Origin: Pseudomonas sp. TH41
GTDB lineage: Bacteria; Pseudomonadota; Gammaproteobacteria; Pseudomonadales; Pseudomonadaceae
Length of the DNA: 64,000 nt
Direction of reading: 5' to 3'
Assembly: GCF_016650695.1 (NCBI RefSeq)
Contig: NZ_JAEKFH010000004.1
Coordinates: forward strand, 310,001 to 374,000
In this document: piece by piece, positions 18,197 through 27,749 of the stretch
How positions within the stretch are numbered: the first letter of the stretch is position 1
Layout of the letters: every line of letters begins with the position of its first letter
The notes under the pieces: model-generated
Database searches by the model: none
Told to the model about the DNA's origin: nothing
The model's input: the letters and a program-made list of their open reading frames with translations, nothing else
Translations under genes and position numbers: made by a program

Positions 18197-19693
18197 TTAT
18201 CGCTGTGCCTTGGGCCGCCACTCGCTGGAGAACAAACCACGTTCACGCGCCCAGACAATCGCCTCGCTGCGACTGTGAACGTCGAGTTTGGAATACACCG
18301 TCGACACATGATTGCGCACTGTATTGGGCGCCAGTTTCAACCGTGCAGCTATCTCCTTGTCGGCCAGGCCTTCACAGATAAGCCCCAGCACATCGCGCTC
18401 CCGGGCCGTCAGGTCGGTGAACGTGACGCTGGGCAACTTGGGCGAATTCACGCTCTTCACGTTGGCGAGTTTTTCGATCAGCGTATGGCTGAACCACGAT
18501 GCGTCTTTCATCACCTCTTCGATCGCCGCCACCAACTCCAGCTCTGTGCGTTTACGATCGGTGATATCCATCAGCACCAGCAGGTAACAAGGGCTGTCCT
18601 GAATGTTCACGGTGTCGGCCGACACCGCGCAATCGATCAGTTCGGTGTCTTTTTTATGCACCCGAACATCGACACGATCCAGATTTCCGGTTTTCTCCAG
18701 TGCCGCGAATAGCCGTGTCCGTGCGCCCTTGTCGTGAATGAAATCGATCTCGGCGATGGTCTTGCCGAGCACTTCTTCACTCGGGAACCCGAGGGTGTCG
18801 AGGAACGCTTCATTGACGTCCATCACCCCCTGATTAGCAGCACTGCACACCAGGATTGGCACCGGCGTCAGGCGAAAGGCTTTGGCGAACCGCTCCTCAC
18901 TCTGACGCAGGGCGACCTCGGCCTTGCGTCGAGGCTCCATGTCGACGAAGGAAAACAGCATGCACGCTTCGTCATTGAGCTCCAGGGGCTGGCCGGCGAC
19001 GATCACCTGCTTGCTCCCGCCCTCGGGTAATTGCAGCTCGGCCTGCATTTGCGGGATGGTTGCCCCCTCGCGCAAACGCTGCTTGGCCAGGTCTTTATTT
19101 TCGGCGCCTTCGAGTACGTCCAACTCATACGTCGAACAACCGATCACCTGATCACGCGCATAGCCGGTCATTTCCAGAAACCCGGAATTGACCTTGATGT
19201 AGCGCAAATCACTGAGTCGGCAGATCACCGCGGGGGCCGGGTTGGCGTTGAAGGTCTTTTCAAAGCGCTGCTCGGCGCTGGCCCACTCGGTGACATCGTC
19301 CATGATCAGCACCCGCGACTCCGGGTCGCCCGCACTGTTGGTCAATACCATGCCGCGCACGCTGTGAACCCAGGTCCGTTCCGGGTCCCGCTCCGACCGA
19401 ACTTCCACCACCACATCGCTAAACGTCTCACCACGTGCGACACGGTTAATCGGGTAGTTATCTACCGGGACCGGATGATTGTTGCGATAGCGTAAGGCGA
19501 AGCGTTTGGCGTACGCCTTGGCATTCGCGCCCAACTCGCTGATCTGCCCGACACCGTGCATGGCCAGCGCGGCGTCATTGGCCCAAAGGATCGTCTGGTC
19601 GAGCTCCAGCAATATCACGCCATCGGACAAGCCGGCGATGATCTGCTGCAACTGCCGGCGATTGGTTTCGGTGGTCAGGACGTCCTGGCTCAT
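18197..19693 (-). CDS. Multi-PAS regulator with LuxR-type helix-turn-helix
   Basis: ATG 19693 is chosen because GGAG lies about 6 nt upstream. The 498-residue product contains three PAS-type sensor domains (about 10-125, 130-250, 255-375). A short linker helix follows, then a C-terminal GerE helix-turn-helix (about 430-490; LTARERDVLGLICEGLADKE). There is no receiver or kinase domain, so it is a one-component cytoplasmic sensor-regulator. The ligand is unknown. DUF1652 lies downstream; the amidohydrolase upstream is separated by a REP pair. Confidence 0.85.
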   Translation of the reverse strand: MSQDVLTTETNRRQLQQIIAGLSDGVILLELDQTILWANDAALAMHGVGQISELGANAKAYAKRFALRYRNNHPVPVDNYPINRVARGETFSDVVVEVRSERDPERTWVHSVRGMVLTNSAGDPESRVLIMDDVTEWASAEQRFEKTFNANPAPAVICRLSDLRYIKVNSGFLEMTGYARDQVIGCSTYELDVLEGAENKDLAKQRLREGATIPQMQAELQLPEGGSKQVIVAGQPLELNDEACMLFSFVDMEPRRKAEVALRQSEERFAKAFRLTPVPILVCSAANQGVMDVNEAFLDTLGFPSEEVLGKTIAEIDFIHDKGARTRLFAALEKTGNLDRVDVRVHKKDTELIDCAVSADTVNIQDSPCYLLVLMDITDRKRTELELVAAIEEVMKDASWFSHTLIEKLANVKSVNSPKLPSVTFTDLTARERDVLGLICEGLADKEIAARLKLAPNTVRNHVSTVYSKLDVHSRSEAIVWARERGLFSSEWRPKAQR

Positions 19694-19780
19694 TGGATCT
19701 CCACACGTGCGCCGGCGCACTCACGCGCCGGCCTGTGAAGATGTCGACCGCAGGGGGTCGGGATAGTGCTAAGCCGTTCT

Positions 19781-19870
19781 GTAGGAGCTGCCGCAGGCTG
19801 CGATCTTTTGATCTGTGGCGTCATTTCGAACGCTAAAGATCAAAAGATCGCAGCCTGCGGCAGCTCCTAC
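19781..19870. repeat. REP pair, class B
   Basis: Inverted copies of GTAGGAGCTGCCGCAGGCTG plus CGATCTTTTGATC surround a short loop. It lies between the PAS-LuxR promoter and the amidohydrolase stop. Confidence 0.88.
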
Positions 19871-19891
19871 AGGGCTCTCGGTATTTGAGCT

Positions 19892-21175
19892 TCAGGCCGC
19901 CCGTTGACCGCCAGCAATCGCTGCCGACGCCGCCAGCATCGCCCGCAACAACACCGCACACCCGGCCGCCAAATCATCCGGCGCGGCGTTTTCGATTTCG
20001 TTGTGGCTGATGCCACCTTCACACGGCACGAAGATCATCCCGGCCGGGCCGAGTTCGGCGAGGAAGATCGCGTCGTGCCCTGCCCCGCTGACGATGTCCA
20101 TGTGCGACAAGCCCAGACCTTGGGCGGCGCCGCGTACCGCTTCGACGCACACCTTGTCGAAATACAGCGGCGGGAAATCGGCAGTAGGCGTGAGTTCGAA
20201 GGTCAGTCCGTGTTCTTCGCAGGTGGTTTCGATGACCTCACGGACTTCGGCGATCATCGAGTCCAGACGCGCCGGTTCCAGATGACGGAAATCGAGGGTC
20301 ATGCGCACTTCGCCGGGGATGACATTGCGTGAGCCGGGGTAGGCTTGCAGGCAACCCACGGTGCCGCAAGCGTGTGGTTGATGGCCGAGGGCGGCGCGGT
20401 TGACGGCGCCGACGATCACCGCGGCGCCGACCAGTGCGTCCTTGCGCAAATGCATCGGGGTCGGGCCGGCGTGGGCTTCGACACCGCGCAGTTTCAGGTC
20501 GAACCATTTCTGACCGAGGGCGCCCATTACCACGCCGATGGTTTTGTGTTCGTCTTCAAGGATCGGGCCTTGCTCGATGTGGGCCTCGAAATACGCGCCG
20601 ACGGCGTGACCGCTGACCTTACGTGGACCTGCATAGCCGATGGCGTTCAGCGCTTCGCCGACGGTGACGCCATCGGCATCGACCTTGGCCAGGGTTTCTT
20701 CGAGGGTGAATTTTTCTGCGAACACGCCAGAGCCCATCATGCACGGGGCGAAGCGCGAGCCTTCTTCGTTGGTCCAGACCACCACTTCCAGCGGCGCTTC
20801 GGTTTCCACGCCGAGGTCATTGAGGGTGCGCAGTACTTCGACGCCAGCCAGCACGCCAAAACAGCCGTCGAACTTGCCGCCGGTGGGCTGGGTGTCGATG
20901 TGACTGCCGGTCATCACCGGAGGGAGGTTTGGGTTGCGGCCGGCGCGGCGGGCGAAAATGTTGCCGACGGCGTCGATGCTGACGGTGCAACCTGCCTCCT
21001 CGCACCACTTGACGAAGATGTCGCGGGCCTGGCGGTCGAGGTCGGTCAGGGCCAGGCGACAGACACCCCCCTTGACCGTGGCGCCGAGCTTGGCCAGTTC
21101 CATGAGCGACTGCCACAGACGGTCGCGATTGATGTGCTGATGGGTGGACTGCAGAACGTCTACAGCAGCGTTCAT
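19892..21175 (-). CDS. Zn-dependent N-carbamoyl amino acid amidohydrolase (M20; beta-ureidopropionase type)
   Basis: The 427-residue enzyme is an M20-family hydrolase. The metal-binding GSHIDT motif is near residue 91, GGKFDG follows at about 98-103 and NEEGSRF near 137. A dimerisation lid lies in the middle and a catalytic His in GAGHDA near the end. The family includes allantoate amidohydrolase, L-N-carbamoylase and bacterial beta-ureidopropionase. Its place in a cluster with hydA, preTA and an NCS1 transporter makes cleavage of N-carbamoyl-beta-alanine to beta-alanine, CO2 and ammonia the likely role: the last step of reductive uracil/thymine breakdown. Confidence 0.88.
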   Translation of the reverse strand: MNAAVDVLQSTHQHINRDRLWQSLMELAKLGATVKGGVCRLALTDLDRQARDIFVKWCEEAGCTVSIDAVGNIFARRAGRNPNLPPVMTGSHIDTQPTGGKFDGCFGVLAGVEVLRTLNDLGVETEAPLEVVVWTNEEGSRFAPCMMGSGVFAEKFTLEETLAKVDADGVTVGEALNAIGYAGPRKVSGHAVGAYFEAHIEQGPILEDEHKTIGVVMGALGQKWFDLKLRGVEAHAGPTPMHLRKDALVGAAVIVGAVNRAALGHQPHACGTVGCLQAYPGSRNVIPGEVRMTLDFRHLEPARLDSMIAEVREVIETTCEEHGLTFELTPTADFPPLYFDKVCVEAVRGAAQGLGLSHMDIVSGAGHDAIFLAELGPAGMIFVPCEGGISHNEIENAAPDDLAAGCAVLLRAMLAASAAIAGGQRAA

Positions 21176-21241
21176 GATGATCTCCTCAGGCAGTTTTTAT
21201 AGGTTTCTTCAGGTAATTCTTTGGTGCATTTGAGGCCGCCT

Positions 21242-21305
21242 TCGCGAGCAGGCTCGCTCCCACAGGGGGAATGCATTCCAAATGTGGGAGCGAGCCTGCT
21301 CGCGA
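21242..21305. repeat. REP pair, class A
   Basis: Inverted copies of TCGCGAGCAGGCTCGCTCC with a 20-bp loop between the transporter and the amidohydrolase, which are on the same strand. It would make a strong hairpin inside a possible operon transcript. Confidence 0.85.
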
Positions 21306-21317
21306 TGAGGCCATCCA

Positions 21318-22802
21318 TCACACCGGCGATTTCGCGACTGATGGACTAGGCCGCATCGAGCACAACCCGTAATAAATCAGCCCGCCCAACGCCGAGCCGG
21401 TGAACCAGCCATAGCTGTAAAACCAGCTGAATGCATTGCTTCCCAGTGACAACAGCGTCAACACCACCGGCACGCCGAAGGCGATGAACCCGAACCAGTT
21501 CCACGCCGGATAGACGTCATCGCGATACAACCCGGCCAGGTCCAGTTGCTGTTTCTTGATCAGGAAATAGTCCACCACCATGATCCCGGCGATGGGTCCG
21601 AGCAGGCTGGAGTACCCCAGCAACCAGTTGGAATAAACCGTTTCCAGGCTCACGTCCGAGACAATCAGCCCGAGCTTTTTCAGCAGTTCATGGCCCATCA
21701 GCAACAGGCCCACCAACCCCGTCAGCAACACCGCTTTGGTGCGGTTGATCACCTTGGGCGCGATGTTCTGGAAATCGTTGGTGGGCGAAACAATGTTCGC
21801 CGCGGTGTTGGTGGACAGCGTGGCGATGATGATCAGCGCCATGGCCAATGCCACCCATACCGGGCTCTGGATATGACCGATCAGGCTAACCGGATCAGAG
21901 ACGGTGACACCCACCAGTTTCACCGATGCGGCGGTCATGACGACGCCCAGGGAAGCGAACAGGAACATGGTCAGCGGCAAGCCGAAAACCTGCCCGAGGA
22001 TCTGGTCTTTCTGGCTTTTGGCGTAGCGGCTGAAGTCGGGGATATTCAGGGACAAGGTGGCCCAGAACCCGACCATGGCAGTCAAACCGGCGGCAAAGTA
22101 GCTGACGACGCTGGCCCCTTCCGGTCGCTTGGCCGGAATCGCCAACAGTTCGGTCATCGATACGTTCGGCATGGCCCATACCAACAGCCCCACACCCACC
22201 AGCACCAGCAGCGGCGCCGAGAGCGTTTCCAGCCATTTGATCGACTCGGCGCCACGTAGCACCACCCACAAATTCAGCACCCAGAAGATCATGAACCCGA
22301 TCACCTCACCGGTGCCACCGAGGGATTTCCAGCCTTCGAAAATCGACCCCAAAAACAAGTGAATGGCCAGGCCACCGAACATCGTCTGAATGCCGAACCA
22401 GCCGCACGCGACCAGCGCCCGAATCAAACAGGGCACGTTGGAACCGAGAATGCCGAACGACGAGCGCAACAACACCGGGAACGGAATGCCGTACTTGGTG
22501 CCGGCAAAAGCGTTCAGCGTCAGCGGGATCAACACGATGAGGTTGGCGAACAGTATTGCCAACAACGCTTCGCCCACACTCAGACCGAAATACGCCGTGA
22601 GCACCCCACCGAGGGTGTAGGTCGGCACGCAGATCGACATGCCGATCCACAGCGCGGTGATGTGCCATTTGTTCCAGGTTCGTTCGTGCACCTTGGTCGG
22701 TGCCATGTCGTGGTTGTAACGGGGACTGTCGAGGACGTCGCTGCCGGCTTCCAGCTCAAACAAGCCGTTGCGCTCGGTCACTTGCGATCTGATCTGTTGC
22801 AT
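21318..22802 (-). CDS. NCS1-family nucleobase/hydantoin:cation symporter
   Basis: The 494-residue protein has about twelve hydrophobic segments and the family start pattern after a 50-residue cytoplasmic N-terminus (WNKWHITALWIGMSICVPTY). Length matches NCS1 members (Mhp1, PucI, CodB-like). Given the cluster it probably imports uracil, thymine, dihydropyrimidine or hydantoin through the inner membrane. It is transcribed divergently from hydA, with the amidohydrolase following downstream on the same strand. Confidence 0.9.
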   Translation of the reverse strand: MQQIRSQVTERNGLFELEAGSDVLDSPRYNHDMAPTKVHERTWNKWHITALWIGMSICVPTYTLGGVLTAYFGLSVGEALLAILFANLIVLIPLTLNAFAGTKYGIPFPVLLRSSFGILGSNVPCLIRALVACGWFGIQTMFGGLAIHLFLGSIFEGWKSLGGTGEVIGFMIFWVLNLWVVLRGAESIKWLETLSAPLLVLVGVGLLVWAMPNVSMTELLAIPAKRPEGASVVSYFAAGLTAMVGFWATLSLNIPDFSRYAKSQKDQILGQVFGLPLTMFLFASLGVVMTAASVKLVGVTVSDPVSLIGHIQSPVWVALAMALIIIATLSTNTAANIVSPTNDFQNIAPKVINRTKAVLLTGLVGLLLMGHELLKKLGLIVSDVSLETVYSNWLLGYSSLLGPIAGIMVVDYFLIKKQQLDLAGLYRDDVYPAWNWFGFIAFGVPVVLTLLSLGSNAFSWFYSYGWFTGSALGGLIYYGLCSMRPSPSVAKSPV

Positions 22803-23354
22803 GGCCGCTCCACTGTTCTTTGAATTATTTTTTGCTCATCAGGGGCTAACTGGCATCAATAATCGTGCCGCGCACCCCGTTTGCGCATCGGGCAGTTCCA
22901 TAAAACTTTGCAACCAACTGATGTTTATCAGTTTTATTGACATACCCAGTGAGTCCACGGTGACTTGCCTGTTCACTCAGGCTGAATGCCAGGCACGTCG
23001 TCCGAAAAGTCAGGACTCAATCGGGTGCATCAAATTTTTTTTGAATGTAGCGCATCAACCATAGACCTTTCTCAAGCGGCTGATTTCACATAGGAAATCT
23101 CGTCTATTTTTGGAACCTGTCAAGTGCGTCAAAATGGTGAGTGCTTGAACCATTTTGGTTATTTTCATCTTTAATCGTTATTAATCAGCAACTTATTTAC
23201 GTTATAAGCTTATAAAAAATATTCTTGCTCATTCCTGAATCTCAGACTAGCGTCTATTCCTGACAGCGTTGACAGGAATACACCTGTTTGCGCCGGCTTC
23301 ATATAAAACATTTAGAACCGGCACAAGTCGGTCATTGCCTGCGAGGAACTCGGA
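22803..23354. other. Divergent promoter region of the pyrimidine cluster
   Basis: 552 bp between the NCS1 gene and hydA, AT-rich at 23090-23240 and without a convincing gene. It contains the inverted repeat annotated at 23130-23160. A 98-codon plus-strand frame at 22768-23064 lacks protein-like features. Confidence 0.6.
23130..23160. promoter_or_regulatory. Candidate operator: inverted repeat upstream of hydA
   Basis: CAAAATGGT and ACCATTTTG form perfect 9-bp arms around a 10-nt spacer. The right arm overlaps a smaller palindrome AACCATTTTGGTT (23148-23160). The RutR-like TetR regulator of this cluster is the obvious candidate binder. The E. coli RutR site contains TTGACCA/TGGTCAA, which this resembles only partly. 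Confidence 0.5.
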
Positions 23355-24794
23355 ATGTCTCTGTTGATCCGTGGCGCCACCGTTATTACCCATGATGAAA
23401 GTTACCGTGCCGATGTCTATTGCGCTGACGGCGTGATCAAAGCCATCGGTGACAACTTGGATGTTGCGGCGGGCACCGAAGTGCTCGACGGCAGCGGCCA
23501 ATACCTGATGCCCGGCGGCATCGACCCCCACACGCATATGCAACTGCCCTTCATGGGCACGGTGGCGAGCGAAGACTTTTTCAGTGGCACAGCGGCGGGA
23601 CTGGCCGGTGGCACCACGTCGATCATCGACTTCGTGATTCCCAATCCGCAGCAATCGCTGATGGAGGCTTTTCACCAGTGGCGCGGCTGGGCCGAGAAGT
23701 CGGCCGCAGATTATGGTTTCCACGTCGCCATCACGTGGTGGAGTGAGCAGGTCCGCGAGGAAATGGCTGAGCTGGTCAGCCATCACGGGGTCAACAGCTT
23801 CAAGCATTTCATGGCCTACAAGAACGCGATCATGGCGGCCGACGACACCCTGGTGGCGAGTTTCGAGCGTTGCCTGGAGCTTGGCGCGGTACCGACCGTG
23901 CACGCAGAAAACGGCGAACTGGTTTATCACCTGCAGCGCAAGTTGATGGCCCAGGGCATGACGGGCCCTGAAGCGCATCCATTGTCGCGGCCATCGCAGG
24001 TGGAAGGCGAGGCTGCGAGCCGGGCGATCCGCATTGCCGAGACGTTGGGCACCCCGTTGTACCTGGTGCACGTCTCGACCAAGGAAGCCCTCGACGAAAT
24101 CACCTACGCCCGCAGCAAGGGCCAACAAGTCTACGGCGAAGTACTGGCCGGGCATCTGCTGCTCGACGACAGTGTCTACCAACACCCGGACTGGCAGACC
24201 GCTGCCGGTTACGTGATGAGCCCGCCCTTCCGTCCTCGTGGCCATCAAGAAGCACTTTGGCACGGCCTGCAATCGGGCAACCTGCACACCACCGCCACTG
24301 ACCATTGCTGCTTCTGCGCCGAGCAAAAAGCGGCGGGCCGTGACGACTTCAGCAAAATCCCCAACGGCACCGCCGGTATCGAAGACCGCATGGCCGTGCT
24401 CTGGGACGAAGGGGTGAACACCGGTCGCTTGTCGATGCAGCACTTCGTCGCGCTCACCTCCACCAACACCGCGAAGATCTTCAACCTCTACCCACGCAAG
24501 GGGGCGATTCGTGTCGGGGCCGATGCGGACCTGGTGCTGTGGGACCCGCTAGGAACGCGGACCATTTCGGCGCAAACCCACCACCAGCAGGTTGACTTCA
24601 ACATCTTCGAAGGCAAGACCGTGCGCGGCGTGCCGAGCCATACCATCAGCCAGGGCCGAGTGGTGTGGGCCGATGGCGATCTGCGCGCCGAGCGTGGTGC
24701 CGGGCGGTATGTCGAGCGGCCGGCGTATCCGGCGGTGTTTGATTTGTTGAGTAAGCGGGCTGAGTTGAACAGGCCTACTGCGGTGAAACGCTGA
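23355..24794 (+). CDS. hydA: Dihydropyrimidinase / D-hydantoinase
   Basis: A 479-residue amidohydrolase. The metal motif PHTHMQL lies near residue 59. The carbamylated Lys is in the segment FKHFMAYK near 150, with further metal His in VHAENG and LVHVST and the Asp in ATDHCCF. It opens the ring of 5,6-dihydrouracil or dihydrothymine to the N-carbamoyl-beta-amino acid in the cytoplasm. GAGGAACTCGG precedes ATG 23355. The gene starts the plus-strand arm hydA-preT-preA. Confidence 0.94.
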   Translation: MSLLIRGATVITHDESYRADVYCADGVIKAIGDNLDVAAGTEVLDGSGQYLMPGGIDPHTHMQLPFMGTVASEDFFSGTAAGLAGGTTSIIDFVIPNPQQSLMEAFHQWRGWAEKSAADYGFHVAITWWSEQVREEMAELVSHHGVNSFKHFMAYKNAIMAADDTLVASFERCLELGAVPTVHAENGELVYHLQRKLMAQGMTGPEAHPLSRPSQVEGEAASRAIRIAETLGTPLYLVHVSTKEALDEITYARSKGQQVYGEVLAGHLLLDDSVYQHPDWQTAAGYVMSPPFRPRGHQEALWHGLQSGNLHTTATDHCCFCAEQKAAGRDDFSKIPNGTAGIEDRMAVLWDEGVNTGRLSMQHFVALTSTNTAKIFNLYPRKGAIRVGADADLVLWDPLGTRTISAQTHHQQVDFNIFEGKTVRGVPSHTISQGRVVWADGDLRAERGAGRYVERPAYPAVFDLLSKRAELNRPTAVKR

Positions 24795-24811
24795 GATCGA
24801 GGCCTGCGGCC

Positions 24812-24935
24812 TTCGCGAGCAGGCTCGCTCCCACATTTGAAATACCATCCCTGTAGGAGCTGCCGCAGGCTGCGATCTTTTGATCTTGATTGTAAAAAAC
24901 AAAGTCAAAAGATCGCAGCCTGCGGCAGCTCCTAC
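24812..24935. repeat. Class A REP half plus class B REP pair inside hydA-preT gap
   Basis: A solitary class A motif (24812-24834) is followed by inverted class B copies (24853-24935). Both lie within what should be a hydA-preT-preA transcript, where the hairpin could attenuate or protect the mRNA. Confidence 0.85.
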
Positions 24936-24999
24936 AGGGGGGCGTGAACGAACCAATGCCCATCAGAGGCAGCACCTCAATAACCGTGAGGCCAACACC

Positions 25000-26367
25000 G
25001 TGATCAAGACCCTGAACCATCTCCCGCATCCCCATGAGAGTGCCGCCACCCTCGCCGGCCATTTCACCGATCTGGCGCCGCCCCTCAACGAGCGGCAAGC
25101 GCACCTGGAAGCTTCGCGCTGCCTGTACTGCTACGACGCGCCGTGTGTGAATGCCTGTCCGAGCGAGATCGACATCCCGTCGTTCATCCGCAATATCCAT
25201 CAGGACAACGTTCAGGGCGCCGCGCAGAAAATCCTTTCGGCGAACATCCTCGGCGGCAGTTGTGCCCGGGTCTGCCCGACGGAAATCCTCTGCCAGCAAG
25301 CCTGTGTGCGCAACAACGACCATGAGTGCGCCCCGGTGCTGATTGGCCTGTTGCAACGTTACGCGGTGGACAACGCGCATTTCAGCGAACACCCGTTCCA
25401 ACGCGCCGCCGCAACCGGCAAGCGCATCGCCGTGGTCGGCGCAGGACCGGCGGGGTTGTCTTGCGCCCATCGCAGCGCCATGCACGGTCACGACGTGGTG
25501 ATGTTCGAGGCGCGGGAAAAGGCCGGCGGCCTCAATGAATACGGGATTGCCAAGTACACACTGGTGGATGATTACGCGCAGAAGGAGCTGGAGTTTCTGC
25601 TGGAGATCGGTGGCATCGAAATCCGCCACGGCCAGAAACTCGGCGAGAACTTGACCCTCAGCGAACTGCATCAGCAATTTGATGCGGTGTTCCTCGGTAT
25701 CGGCCTCAACGCCAGCAAACAACTGGGCCTGGCCCATGAAGACGCACCCGGCCTGCTCGCCGCCACCGACTACATCCGCGAACTGCGCCAGTCCGATGAC
25801 CTTACGCAACTGCCGTTAGCCGACCATTGCATCGTCCTCGGCGCCGGCAACACGGCCATCGACATGGCCGTGCAGATGGCTCGCCTCGGTGCGCATGACG
25901 TCAATCTGGTGTACCGCCGCGGCGTCGAGGACATGGGCGCCACCGGGCACGAACAGGACATCGCCAAAGCCAATCAGGTGCGCTTGCTGACGTGGGCACA
26001 ACCCGAAGAAGTGTTGCTCGACGATCAGGGCAACGTGCGCGGCATGCGCTTTGCCCGCACAACAATGGTCGAAGGTCGCTTGCAAACCACCGGGGAGACC
26101 TTCGAACTGGTCGCCGACGCCATCTTCAAAGCCATCGGCCAGGCCTTTGATAGCAGTGCCCTTGCCGATCCACTGGCCCGTGAGCTCAAGCGTCAGGGTG
26201 ATCGAATCCTGGTAGACGAACACCTGCGCACCAGCATCCCCGGCGTGTATGCCGGCGGTGATTGCACCAGCCTCGATCAGGACCTCACCGTGCAAGCCGT
26301 GCAGCACGGCAAGCGGGCCGCCGAAGCCATCAACGTTCAACTCATGCTCAACGTGGAGGCTGCGTAA
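25000..26367 (+). CDS. preT: NAD-dependent dihydropyrimidine dehydrogenase, PreT/PydX subunit
   Basis: The GTG at 25000 gives a 455-residue protein with the family N-terminus; the longer open frame from 24880 only reads through a REP palindrome. Cys-rich motifs CLYCYDAPCVNACP and SCARVCPTEILCQQAC (residues about 35-100) bind two 4Fe-4S clusters. A GAGPAG FAD motif lies near 146 and a GAGNTA NAD(P) motif near 283. This glutamate-synthase-like flavoprotein passes electrons from NADH to PreA. Its stop abuts the preA start. Confidence 0.93.
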   Translation: MIKTLNHLPHPHESAATLAGHFTDLAPPLNERQAHLEASRCLYCYDAPCVNACPSEIDIPSFIRNIHQDNVQGAAQKILSANILGGSCARVCPTEILCQQACVRNNDHECAPVLIGLLQRYAVDNAHFSEHPFQRAAATGKRIAVVGAGPAGLSCAHRSAMHGHDVVMFEAREKAGGLNEYGIAKYTLVDDYAQKELEFLLEIGGIEIRHGQKLGENLTLSELHQQFDAVFLGIGLNASKQLGLAHEDAPGLLAATDYIRELRQSDDLTQLPLADHCIVLGAGNTAIDMAVQMARLGAHDVNLVYRRGVEDMGATGHEQDIAKANQVRLLTWAQPEEVLLDDQGNVRGMRFARTTMVEGRLQTTGETFELVADAIFKAIGQAFDSSALADPLARELKRQGDRILVDEHLRTSIPGVYAGGDCTSLDQDLTVQAVQHGKRAAEAINVQLMLNVEAA

Positions 26368-27642
26368 ATGGCCGATCTCTCGATTGTCTTCGCCGGTATC
26401 AAAGCCCCCAACCCGTTCTGGCTGGCCTCTGCGCCGCCCACCGACAAAGCCTACAACGTGGTCCGCGCCTTCGAGGCAGGCTGGGGCGGCGTGGTCTGGA
26501 AAACCCTGGGTGAAGACCCGGCGGCGGTTAACGTCTCGTCGCGCTACTCAGCGCACTTCGGCGCCAACCGTGAGGTGATGGGCTTCAACAACATCGAGCT
26601 GATCACCGACCGCTCGCTGGAGATCAACCTGCGGGAAATCACCCAGGTCAAGAAGGACTGGCCAGACCGGGCACTGATCGTGTCACTGATGGTGCCCTGC
26701 GTTGAAGAATCGTGGAAACACATCCTGCCGCTGGTGGAAGCCACCGGCGCCGACGGTATCGAGTTGAACTTCGGCTGCCCTCATGGCATGCCGGAACGCG
26801 GCATGGGCGCAGCGGTCGGCCAGGTGCCGGAGTACGTCGAGCAAGTCACGCGCTGGTGCAAGACGTATTGCTCGTTGCCGGTGATCGTCAAGCTCACACC
26901 GAACATTACCGACATCCGCGTCGCTGCCCGCGCGGCCCATCGTGGCGGGGCTGACGCGGTGTCGCTGATCAACACCATCAACTCGATCACCAGCGTCAAC
27001 CTGGAACGCATGGTTGCCAATCCCGCCGTCGGCAGCCAGAGCACCCATGGCGGTTATTGCGGCTCGGCAGTGAAGCCGATTGCGCTGAACATGGTCGCCG
27101 AAATCGCCCGCGACCCGCAGACCCAAGGGTTGCCGATCTCCGGCATTGGCGGCATCGGCAGCTGGCGCGACGCAGCGGAGTTTATTGCGCTGGGCAGCGG
27201 CTCGGTGCAAGTGTGCACGGCAGCCATGCTGCACGGATTCCGGATCGTAGAGGAGATGAAGGACGGTTTGTCACGCTGGATGGACAGTCAAGGCTACGCC
27301 AGCGTGTCGGATTTTGCCGGGCGCGCGGTGGGGAATACCACTGACTGGAAGTACCTGGACATCAACTACCAGGTGATTGCGAAGATTGATCAGCAAGCGT
27401 GCATCGGTTGCGGGCGCTGCCATATCGCCTGCGAAGACACCGCGCACCAGGCGATTGCCAGCCTGAAGCAGGCGGACGGGACGCATAAATATGAAGTGAT
27501 TGACGATGAGTGCGTGGGGTGCAATTTGTGCCAGATCACCTGCCCGGTGCAGGATTGTATCGAGATGGTGCCGATCGAGAACGGCAAGCCGTTTCTGGAC
27601 TGGAACCATGATCCGAGGAATCCGTATCACGTTGCTGTTTGA
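26368..27642 (+). CDS. preA: Dihydropyrimidine dehydrogenase catalytic subunit PreA/PydA
   Basis: A 424-residue protein with an N-terminal FMN TIM barrel of the dihydroorotate dehydrogenase type (about 1-320). The active-site segment contains LNFGCPHG. A C-terminal ferredoxin domain carries two 4Fe-4S motifs (CIGCGRCHIAC and CVGCNLCQITC). It reduces uracil/thymine to dihydro forms with PreT. Its ATG directly follows the preT stop, indicating translational coupling. Confidence 0.95.
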   Translation: MADLSIVFAGIKAPNPFWLASAPPTDKAYNVVRAFEAGWGGVVWKTLGEDPAAVNVSSRYSAHFGANREVMGFNNIELITDRSLEINLREITQVKKDWPDRALIVSLMVPCVEESWKHILPLVEATGADGIELNFGCPHGMPERGMGAAVGQVPEYVEQVTRWCKTYCSLPVIVKLTPNITDIRVAARAAHRGGADAVSLINTINSITSVNLERMVANPAVGSQSTHGGYCGSAVKPIALNMVAEIARDPQTQGLPISGIGGIGSWRDAAEFIALGSGSVQVCTAAMLHGFRIVEEMKDGLSRWMDSQGYASVSDFAGRAVGNTTDWKYLDINYQVIAKIDQQACIGCGRCHIACEDTAHQAIASLKQADGTHKYEVIDDECVGCNLCQITCPVQDCIEMVPIENGKPFLDWNHDPRNPYHVAV

Positions 27643-27651
27643 TTGTTGAAG

Positions 27652-27749
27652 ATCAAGAGATCGCAGCCTCGTTTCACTCGACAGCTCCTACAGGAGAACG
27701 CATTTTTCTGTAGGAGCTGTCGAGTGAAACGAGGCTGCGATCTCTTGAT
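27652..27749. repeat. Long near-perfect palindrome between convergent preA and tetR
   Basis: Arms of about 42 bp (beginning ATCAAGAGATCGCAGCCTCG) surround a short loop containing ATTTTT. It is a variant of the class B REP (CGACAGCTCCTAC outer end), and it ends at the base next to the tetR stop. It should form a bidirectional terminator. Confidence 0.85.

Noticed and set aside
20345..21202. Long plus-strand frame opposite the amidohydrolase
   Set aside because: Shadow of a clear M20 enzyme; no domains.
22768..23064. 98-codon plus-strand frame in the NCS1/hydA gap
   Set aside because: It overlaps the NCS1 start and the AT-rich promoter region, and its sequence has no protein-like pattern.
24880..24999. 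Upstream start for preT
   Set aside because: The extension is translated REP palindrome; family N-terminus begins at the GTG at 25000.
24775..25809. 344-codon minus-strand frame over preT
   Set aside because: Antisense to iron-sulfur and flavin motifs of preT and begins in a REP palindrome.
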